This document shows, one piece after another, positions 58,280 through 64,000 of a DNA stretch of 64,000 nt. The DNA lies in the NCBI GenBank assembly GCA_052139675.1, contig JBKQWE010000012.1, forward strand, positions 1 through 64,000, given 5' to 3'. The notes beneath the pieces are model-generated. The model did no database searches, had not been told where the DNA came from, and was given only the letters and a program-made list of their open reading frames with translations. Each line of letters starts with the position of its first letter. Position 1 is the first letter of the stretch. This DNA is from JBEKCB01 sp052139675 (lineage in GTDB: Bacteria; Planctomycetota; Brocadiia; CAIUPP01). The position numbers and the translations under genes are program-made.

Positions 58280-59044
58280 TTATCCCATCGAAGCCGACTT
58301 CCACCAGACGTGGTGCGTGTCGTCGAGCTCCTCGGGCGTCGGGAACGGGTAGAACTTCGCGCCGGTCTGGTCGCCGAGGTAGAACCCGCGGCGAACGGTG
58401 CGGTAGAAGAGGTTCATCGAGTGCTCGCGGTCCACGGTCTTGGTCTTCTTGCCCTTGCCCGACTCGAGCTCCTCGATGCACGCTTCGATGTGCTTCGGAT
58501 GCGTGTACGGGAGCGTGCCGGCCAGGCGCCCGGCCGGGTCGCGGTCCACGCGCAGGTCGGCGAAGAAGATGCGCGGCACGTGGACGGCGTTCTTCGGGTC
58601 GGTGATGAACCGGCAGAAACCGCCCGGCGGCAGCGAGGAGACGATTAGCGGGCAGACAGGGCACAGTTCCTGGTACAGGTGCGTCTCCGACGTCTCATTC
58701 GCCGCCGGATATCCCTGCGCCTCGATTCCCATGACGCGGCCTTGCCGGGTGACCAGGTAGAGCGTGCCGTAGTCCGGCAGGCCGACATGTTCCATCGCCC
58801 GGTAAATGGAGATGTAGAGGCTGGCCTTCGGCCGGCCGTCCGGGTGCGCCACGCACTCCTTCCGGGCGCGGGCGAGGTCGAAGTAGTCGCTCTTCAGCTC
58901 GGGATTGATCTCGAAGAACGTCAACTGCCCCAGCGTCAGCTTCTGCGTGCCGACCGCCATGTACGTGCCGAAATCCTCCGGCTCTAACTGCGAGGCGATC
59001 AGCGCTTCAGAATGGGAGCATGTCAGATAGAGATGGTTTTTCAT
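58280..59044 (-). CDS. protein of unknown function
   Basis: 254 residues, family not recognised; no signal peptide or membrane segment. Notable are KNHLYLTCSHSEALIASQ near the start, a CPVCP pair (YQELCPVCPLIVSS), HVPRIFFADLRVDRDPAGR and a Pro-rich aromatic end (KFYPFPTPEELDDTHHVWWKS). The mix of conserved-looking aromatic and Cys residues suggests a real folded protein. ATG 59044 with AAAGGGG nine bases upstream is the start. A leader ORF overlaps it and a consensus promoter lies at 59101-59129. Confidence 0.75.
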   Translation of the reverse strand: MKNHLYLTCSHSEALIASQLEPEDFGTYMAVGTQKLTLGQLTFFEINPELKSDYFDLARARKECVAHPDGRPKASLYISIYRAMEHVGLPDYGTLYLVTRQGRVMGIEAQGYPAANETSETHLYQELCPVCPLIVSSLPPGGFCRFITDPKNAVHVPRIFFADLRVDRDPAGRLAGTLPYTHPKHIEACIEELESGKGKKTKTVDREHSMNLFYRTVRRGFYLGDQTGAKFYPFPTPEELDDTHHVWWKSASMG

Positions 59045-59084
59045 GGTGCAACCCCTTTCGCTCAAATCCCGGTGTTATGCCCAT
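59007..59084 (-). CDS. possible leader ORF overlapping the start of the 58280-59044 gene
   Basis: ATG at 59084 has a strong AGGAGGGCGC site just before it and opens a 25-codon frame that ends inside the next gene, one base out of its frame. Translation through it would pass the downstream start, so it could couple or limit expression. Not a usual protein gene; may be fortuitous. Confidence 0.3.
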   Translation of the reverse strand: MGITPGFERKGLHHEKPSLSDMLPF

Positions 59085-59100
59085 GCGCCCTCCTAACATC

Positions 59101-59129
59101 ATAATAGCCCGCGACTTCGCGCGTTTCAA
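59101..59129 (-). promoter_or_regulatory. promoter for the 58280-59044 gene
   Basis: Minus strand TTGAAA (59129-59124), 17-base spacer, TATTAT (59106-59101). Confidence 0.6.
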
Positions 59130-59178
59130 GGGGAATGCGGCAGGTTTCCGCGCGGCGGGAATCACTGCGCCGGAGCGG

Positions 59179-61107
59179 TCAGGACGCGGCTTCGGTCCCG
59201 GCGCCGGCCGCCGCGAGACCGGCGGCCCCGGCCGGCCGGAACGTGAGCCACTTGACGAGCGAGTCTATGAGGACGACGACGGCCAGGCAGGCCATGGCGC
59301 CGACGAGGAGGGCGTCAAGCCGGTAGGTCAGCGCGCTGGCGGGCTCCCGCTGGGCGTCCCGCAAGAACCGCGCGACGAGCTCGACCGATGCGGTCAGCGT
59401 GGTCGCGAACATGAACAGCATCGGCACGAGCGTGATCGGCGCGTAGCGCGCCTTGCCGAGCTTGATCAGGATCGTGGTCCCCACCGCCAGCGCCACCGCG
59501 GCGAGCAACTGGTTGGCGACGCCGAACATCGGCCAGATGGTGGAGATGCTGCCCGAGTAGATCAGCATCCCCCAGGCGCCGACGACCAGGAAGCTCGTCA
59601 GCAGAGTCCCGGGCAGCCAGTTGTGCCGCCCCAGCGGTTTGTAGGCGTGGCCGCCCATTTCCTGGATCAGGAACCGGCCGACGCGCGTGCCGGCGTCCAC
59701 CGTCGTCAGAATGAAGAGCGCCTCGAACATCAGCGCGAAGTTGTACCAGTAGGCCATCAGGTGCTTCATGCCCGGCAGCTTCGCGAAGACCGAGGCCATG
59801 CCCACGGCCAGGCCGACGGCGCCGGAGGGCCGCTGGGTGACGTTCACGCCGACCATGGCGGAAAGCTCGTGAATCCGCTGCGGCGCAAAGCCGAGCTTCG
59901 TCAGCGCGTCGGCGCCGAGCGGCGAGGTGATCGCAAAGTAGTCGCCCGGGATCAGCACGCACGCGGCGATCAGCGCCATGATCGAGACGAAACCCTCGAG
60001 CAGCATCGCCCCGAAGCCGATCGCGCGCATCTCCGATTCGCGGCTGATCATCTTCGGCGTCGTGCCGGAGGCGACCAGCGCGTGGAACCCGCTGACCGCC
60101 CCGCACGCGATGGTGATGAACAGGAACGGGAAAATCGCGCCGGGCAGCACCGGGCCTTCACCGCCCGGGAAGTGGTTCACGGCGTTCATCTGCAGCGGCG
60201 GCGCCACGATCAGGATTCCCGCCGCCAGCAGCCCGATCGTCCCGATCTTCATGTACGTGCTCAGGTAATCGCGCGGGCAGAGCAGCATCCAGACCGGCAG
60301 CACCGACGCGGCGAAGCCGTAGACCGCCATCGCCAGCACCAGCTTGTTGTGCGAGAGCGTGAACCAGCCCGCCAGCGGCGACCCGGCGATGGCGTGCCCG
60401 CCGACGACCGCCCCGGCGAGCAGCAGCACGCCGATCACGGTCATCTCGCCGACTTTCCCGCGCCGGAAATGGTAGAGGTAAAAGCCCATCAGCAGCGCGA
60501 TCGGGATCGTGCAGCCGATGGTGAACGTGCCCCACGGGCTGCCCGCCAGCGCGTTCACCACGTTGAGCCCCAGCCCCGCGAGCGCGACGGTGATGATGAA
60601 CAGGATGGCGATGGAGGCGGAGACGGCCGCGACCGGCCCGACTTCCTTCTTGGCGATCTCCGCCAGCGAGCAGCCGTCGTGCCGAACCGAGGCCACCAGC
60701 ACCACGAAGTCCTGCACCGCGCCGGCGAAGACCGCGCCGATCAGGATCCACAGCGCGCCGGGCAGGTAGCCGAACTGCGCCGCGAGCACCGGGCCGATGA
60801 GCGGGCCGGCCCCGGCGATCGCCGCGAAATGGTGGCCGAACAGCACCCACTTGTTCGTGGCGTCGAAATCGCGCCCGTCGGCGTGCGTGACCGCCGGAGT
60901 CGGCCTGCGGTCATCGAGCGCGAAGACCTTGGCGGCGAGGAACGCGCCGTAGAAACGGTAGGCCAGCAGATACGTGCACGCCGCGGCGACCACCAGCCAG
61001 AGGGCGTTGACCTGTTCGCTCGGACGGATCAGCCGCGTGATCACCGCATAGGCGAATGCGCCGCAGAGGGCGACCGCCGTCCAGAGGATGACTTTCACCG
61101 CTCGCAT
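59179..61107 (-). CDS. cstA: CstA family carbon-starvation protein (peptide/pyruvate transporter)
   Basis: 642 residues and about 16-18 membrane helices. DATNKWVLFGHHFAAIAGAGPLIGPVLAAQFGYLPG is the CstA signature near residue 80; ALVASGTTPKMISRE and FGVANQLLAAVALAVGTT are also typical. CstA-type transporters import peptides or pyruvate and usually respond to carbon limitation. ATG 61107 (MRAVKVIL) is chosen as the start; the frame before it is not conserved. AAGG four bases before is weak. The next gene downstream is more than 100 bases away, so it is probably transcribed alone. Confidence 0.93.
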   Translation of the reverse strand: MRAVKVILWTAVALCGAFAYAVITRLIRPSEQVNALWLVVAAACTYLLAYRFYGAFLAAKVFALDDRRPTPAVTHADGRDFDATNKWVLFGHHFAAIAGAGPLIGPVLAAQFGYLPGALWILIGAVFAGAVQDFVVLVASVRHDGCSLAEIAKKEVGPVAAVSASIAILFIITVALAGLGLNVVNALAGSPWGTFTIGCTIPIALLMGFYLYHFRRGKVGEMTVIGVLLLAGAVVGGHAIAGSPLAGWFTLSHNKLVLAMAVYGFAASVLPVWMLLCPRDYLSTYMKIGTIGLLAAGILIVAPPLQMNAVNHFPGGEGPVLPGAIFPFLFITIACGAVSGFHALVASGTTPKMISRESEMRAIGFGAMLLEGFVSIMALIAACVLIPGDYFAITSPLGADALTKLGFAPQRIHELSAMVGVNVTQRPSGAVGLAVGMASVFAKLPGMKHLMAYWYNFALMFEALFILTTVDAGTRVGRFLIQEMGGHAYKPLGRHNWLPGTLLTSFLVVGAWGMLIYSGSISTIWPMFGVANQLLAAVALAVGTTILIKLGKARYAPITLVPMLFMFATTLTASVELVARFLRDAQREPASALTYRLDALLVGAMACLAVVVLIDSLVKWLTFRPAGAAGLAAAGAGTEAAS

Positions 61108-61228
61108 CGGGCCTTTTCCACTCCCTGTGCGCCGGCGCCCGGCGAAATGCCATTTGCCCCCGGCATGCGCGCCACCTTCTAAGATACCAGCCGAGGCGGC
61201 GCGATACAAGGGGCGTCCGGCGCTGGTA

Positions 61229-61328
61229 GTGCTTCACTTTGAGGTGAATCGTAATCGTCCTCGTCGTCGTCCTCGTCCTCGGCCGTGTGGAACGGCTGGG
61301 CGAGGACGAGCCGGCAGAGTGAACCACT
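61229..61328. repeat. word-type inverted repeat (CTCGTC words) with outer AGTG..CACT arms
   Basis: Outer arms AGTGCTTCACTTTG (61229-61242) and CAGAGTGAACCACT (61315-61328) enclose CTCGTCGTCGTCCTCGTC (61260-61277) and CGAGGACGAG (61301-61310). Same words as the element at 1-66. The gap 61108-61570 also holds two perfect hairpins; I see no gene in it. Confidence 0.75.
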
Positions 61329-61349
61329 GCCCCGGCGCTTGACACGCTA

Positions 61350-61395
61350 GTGTTTAGTTGCGTAAATTGGCGTACCAATTTACGCAACTAAACAC
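61350..61395. repeat. perfect 21-bp hairpin with TTGCG-AAAT core
   Basis: Left arm 61350-61370, loop CGTA, right arm 61375-61395, exact complements. Left arm contains AGTTGCGTAAAT. Compare 24958-25003 and 61447-61487. Confidence 0.85.
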
Positions 61396-61446
61396 GGTCC
61401 AACGGAACGCATAACTCGCTAACGTGACATGGCTTAGCGCGACCAT

Positions 61447-61487
61447 GCTTCCTTGCGGAAATAGGACGCCTATTTCCGCAAGGAAGC
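61447..61487. repeat. perfect 19-bp hairpin with TTGCG-AAAT core
   Basis: Left arm 61447-61465, loop ACG, right arm 61469-61487, exact complements. Left arm contains CCTTGCGGAAAT. Confidence 0.85.
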
Positions 61488-61570
61488 ACTAGGCGCAACT
61501 GCCTACTGTTAGGAGCGCCCCGGGCGCACGCTCGGCCGGCGACGCCCCGGCGGAAAGTTGGAGAAGCGAC

Positions 61571-62941
61571 TTGCGACTGCCCGCTTCGTTCCGCGATCCG
61601 GATGGCTGGGTCTTCACGCGCGACGGGGAGCTTTATCGCCAGATTGACCGCGCGTATCAGCCGAATTACGACCGCCTGATGGGCTCAGGCCTGTATGAGG
61701 CGCTGGTCCGCGCCGATCTGTTGGTGCCGCACGAGGAAGTCCCCGTCGCGCCCGAGCGCCCCGAGACCTGCTACAAGGTGCTCAAGCCCGAGCGGCTCCG
61801 GTTCATCTCCTATCCGTACGAGTGGTGCTTCAGCCAGTTGAAGCACCAGGCGCTGGCGCTGCTCAGCGTGCAGAAGACGGCGCTGGAGCACGGCATGTCG
61901 CTGCGCGACGCGACGGCGTTCAACATGCAGTTCCGGCGCGGACGCCCGGCGTTGATGGATACGTCCTCCTTCGAGGAGTACGCCGAAGGCCGGCCGTGGC
62001 CGGCGTATCGCCAGTTCTGCCAGCACTTCCTGGCGCCGCTGCTGCTGGTCCGATACCGCCACGCCGACCTGGGCCGGCTGACCCGCATTCACCTCGACGG
62101 CGTGCCGCTCGACCTGGCGAGCCGGCTGCTGCCGCTGCGCGCCCGGCTGCGGCCGGGCGTGCTCGCGCACGTCGTCGCGCATGCCGCCCTGCAGAAAAGC
62201 TACGCGCGCCGGAAAGGCGTGCGCCTCGGCGCGATGAGCCGGCGGGCGATGCTCGCCCTGGTGGACAACCTGGAATCCGCGGTCGCCCGGCTGAACTGGC
62301 GGCCGAAGGAGACGGCGTGGTCGGGCTATTACGAGCACACGAATTACAGCGCCGAGGCGCTCGCGCAGAAGCGCGCGATCGTGGAGGAGTTCCTCGACCG
62401 GCTGAAGCCGGCGACCGTCTGGGACCTCGGCGGCGCCACCGGCCTGTTCAGCCGCATCGCCAGCGGGAAGGGCGTTTTCACCGTGTCGCTCGACGCGGAC
62501 CCGGTCTCGATCGAGAGGAGCTACCTCGACGCCGTCGCGCAGCGCGACGAGAACCTGCTGCCGCTGGTGATGGACCTGATGAACCCAAGCGCCGCCTGCG
62601 GCTGGGCGAACCGCGAGCGGCAGTCGCTCTCCGAGCGCGGGCCCGCCGACGCGGCCCTGGCGCTGGCGCTGGTCCATCACCTGGCCATCGCCAACAACGT
62701 GCCGCTCGGGAACGTCGCCGCGTGGCTGGGCGATACCTGCCGGTCGCTGGTCATCGAGTTCGTCCCGAAAGAGGACTCGCAGGTGCAGACGCTGCTCGCG
62801 ACGCGGAAGGACATCTTCGGCGGCTACACGCAGGCGGGATTCGAAGCGCAGTTCCGCGCGCACTTCCGCATCGTCGAGGCCCGGCCGATCGCCGGCTCGC
62901 TGCGGACTCTCTACCTGATGCAGAAGGGGAGCGAGAAGTGA
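61571..62941 (+). CDS. class I SAM-dependent methyltransferase with N-terminal extension
   Basis: 456 residues. The SAM-binding motif is TVWDLGGATGLFSRIA near residue 278, followed by the acidic VSLDADPVSIERS. The N-terminal 250 residues are unusual, with FISYPYEWCFSQLKHQAL and RPALMDTSSFEEY; a cation-rich helical segment is visible around 200-230. The substrate is not clear. The TTG start at 61571 has GGAGAAG before it; no other start fits. The downstream sulfatase-like gene starts with a GTGA overlap, suggesting a joint role in modifying a surface polymer or lipid. Confidence 0.8.
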   Translation: MRLPASFRDPDGWVFTRDGELYRQIDRAYQPNYDRLMGSGLYEALVRADLLVPHEEVPVAPERPETCYKVLKPERLRFISYPYEWCFSQLKHQALALLSVQKTALEHGMSLRDATAFNMQFRRGRPALMDTSSFEEYAEGRPWPAYRQFCQHFLAPLLLVRYRHADLGRLTRIHLDGVPLDLASRLLPLRARLRPGVLAHVVAHAALQKSYARRKGVRLGAMSRRAMLALVDNLESAVARLNWRPKETAWSGYYEHTNYSAEALAQKRAIVEEFLDRLKPATVWDLGGATGLFSRIASGKGVFTVSLDADPVSIERSYLDAVAQRDENLLPLVMDLMNPSAACGWANRERQSLSERGPADAALALALVHHLAIANNVPLGNVAAWLGDTCRSLVIEFVPKEDSQVQTLLATRKDIFGGYTQAGFEAQFRAHFRIVEARPIAGSLRTLYLMQKGSEK

Positions 62942-64000
62942 AGCGGCGCTTTCCCTTCCACCCGTTGCTCTTCGCGGTCTATCCGGTCTTGCAGCTCTAC
63001 GCCTGGAACCTGTCGGAGGTGCGCTTCGCCGACGTGCTGCCCGCCCTGGCGTGCGCGCTGGCGCTGGCCTGCCTGGCGGTGGCGGCGGCGTGGATTCTCC
63101 TGAGAGACCTGCCCAAGGCCGCGGTCATGGCCTCGCTTTTCCTGTGGCTGTTCCTCTCGTGGGGAAATATCCACCTGGGGCTGAAGGGCGCGCGGATCGG
63201 GCATTTCCACCTGGCCCAGTTCTGGGTCATCGGCGCGTTCTTCCTGGCGACGCTGGTTTGCGCAGGGACCGCGCTCCGGCGGGCGCGCGAGCTCTTCAAC
63301 CTCACGCGTATCCTCAACGCCTTCGGCCTGTTCCTCGTCGTGTCGTGCCTGGTGCTGCTTTACGCCCGCCTGCCCAAACCGCAGATGCCGCCCGGCCTCG
63401 GAAGGCCGGCTCCGGCGCCGCGTGCGCGCCCGCTCGCCGGGCCGGGCGATCATCCCGACATCTACTTCATCCTCCTCGACCAGTATCCGCGCTCGGACTC
63501 GCTCAAGCTGATGTGCGGCGGCGACAACCGGCCGTTCCTGGACGCGCTTCGGAAGCTCGGCTTCTACGTGGCGGACCGCAGCGCGTCGAACTACCCGCGC
63601 ACGGTGATGACGATCGCCTCGATGCTGAACATGGCCTACCTCGACGAGAAGCTCCTCGGCCCGGTGAAGGAGGATTGCCCGGACCTCGGCGTGCCGGCCA
63701 GGGCCGTCGCCCATAACGCCGTTTTCGACTTCATGCACGCGCACGGCTACCGGACCGTGTACCTGCCGCCCGAATACGGCGCGGGCCGGCCGGAGGAGGT
63801 GGACCTGCGGCTGGAGTCCGGCGCGAGCCTCTCGGAGTTCAACAAGACCGTTCTGGCGATGACGCCGATCGAGCCGATCGTGCAGTGGCTCGGGCTGGGC
63901 TATACGGCGGCGGAACTGCACCGCAGGCACCTGCTGTTCACGCTGGATTCGCTGCGGACGCTGCCGCGCACCGGCCCGTCGCCGTTCTTCGTTTACGCCC
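62938..64000 (+). CDS. membrane-anchored sulfatase/phosphatase-superfamily protein (partial, runs off the window)
   Basis: Starts GTG 62938 overlapping the methyltransferase stop (GTGA) and stays open to the window end: at least 354 codons, no stop. Four or five membrane helices in the first 150 residues (FAVYPVLQLYAW, ALACALALACLAVAAAWIL, SLFLWLFLSWGNIHLG, FWVIGAFFLATLVCAG, GLFLVVSCLVLLYA), then a soluble domain beginning PDIYFILLDQYPRSDSL and SNYPRTVMTIASML, which resembles alkaline phosphatase/sulfatase-type hydrolases and phosphoglycerol transferases. The catalytic residue cannot be set without the rest. Co-translated with the methyltransferase. Confidence 0.75.
   Translation, partial: MKRRFPFHPLLFAVYPVLQLYAWNLSEVRFADVLPALACALALACLAVAAAWILLRDLPKAAVMASLFLWLFLSWGNIHLGLKGARIGHFHLAQFWVIGAFFLATLVCAGTALRRARELFNLTRILNAFGLFLVVSCLVLLYARLPKPQMPPGLGRPAPAPRARPLAGPGDHPDIYFILLDQYPRSDSLKLMCGGDNRPFLDALRKLGFYVADRSASNYPRTVMTIASMLNMAYLDEKLLGPVKEDCPDLGVPARAVAHNAVFDFMHAHGYRTVYLPPEYGAGRPEEVDLRLESGASLSEFNKTVLAMTPIEPIVQWLGLGYTAAELHRRHLLFTLDSLRTLPRTGPSPFFVYA

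Noticed and set aside
1..64000. tRNA, rRNA or known riboswitch
   Set aside because: I looked for tRNA arms (GGTTCRANTCC), rRNA segments and cobalamin-type leaders near the Co/Ni genes and saw none. A covariance search could still find one.

Overview
The window is a gene-dense stretch of high-GC bacterial chromosome with no rRNA, tRNA, prophage, IS or CRISPR that I can see. A complete mreB-mreC-mreD-mrdA cell-shape cluster, several lipoproteins with Cys lipoboxes and a sulfatase-like membrane enzyme suggest a Gram-negative-type envelope. Some content is common in uncultivated Planctomycetota/Verrucomicrobiota/Lentisphaerota-like lineages: UroD-like and non-pyrrolysine MttB-like proteins, a DUF3417-type glucan phosphorylase, a membrane pyrophosphatase, a fused ADP-forming acetyl-CoA synthetase, and intergenic inverted repeats built from short words. 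I would not name a phylum with confidence.

Layout. 97-7959 (+): pdxA, a CPBP protease and ksgA in an overlapping operon, then glucan phosphorylase, a ParE-type toxin-antitoxin pair and a peptide-binding lipoprotein. 8063-18010 (-): a protein with an internally duplicated domain, GT39 and GT2 glycosyltransferases, a macro-domain protein, ComEC, a BioD/DRTGG protein and ADP-forming acetyl-CoA synthetase. 18221-24199 (+): shape operon, followed by a C39-like lipoprotein and small ORFs. 25890-30528 (-): mutS, then an STAS antagonist and a SpoIIE-phosphatase/HATPase fusion (partner-switching module). 30710 (+): a second GT39-type protein. 32889-37870 (-): HIT, dGTPase, MttB-like and sigma-54 activator. 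38024 (+): rhomboid with a zinc ribbon. 38958-44689 (-): UroD-like protein, then two Tim44-like secreted proteins around a DUF350 protein, and a small lipoprotein. 44904-47762 (+): DUF502, DnaJ and YkgJ-type proteins. 47857-51134 (-): NikR plus a CbiM-PDGLE-CbiQ-CbiO Ni/Co transporter. 51300-64000: WrbA, an MDR oxidoreductase, a NYN/OST-HTH protein, an orphan, H+-pyrophosphatase, CstA, a methyltransferase and a truncated sulfatase-like gene.

Most unusual content. (1) The Tim44-like protein at 40098-42332 carries two tandem Hint (intein/hedgehog-type) domains with all self-cleavage residues, inserted in a Gly-rich linker. Its neighbour at 42797-44248 is the same protein without them. That neighbour has a 5' end fused from a DUF350 gene and appears to start at CTG. 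(2) The GT39-GT2 pair is flanked by two diverged copies of the 3' end of the macro-domain gene (8772-8841 and 11679-11748). (3) Most longer intergenic gaps hold an inverted repeat made of short words, with a different word set in almost every gap. In some the word order of the arms is not what a perfect stem needs, and in several places the elements supply codons to adjacent genes.

Connections between genes: the Ni/Co transporter has a good promoter whose -10 box lies inside a palindrome, next to nikR. The acetate enzymes, membrane pyrophosphatase, CstA and glucan phosphorylase point to energy saving, carbon-storage turnover and peptide/pyruvate uptake. These connections are inferred from families, not shown by the sequence.
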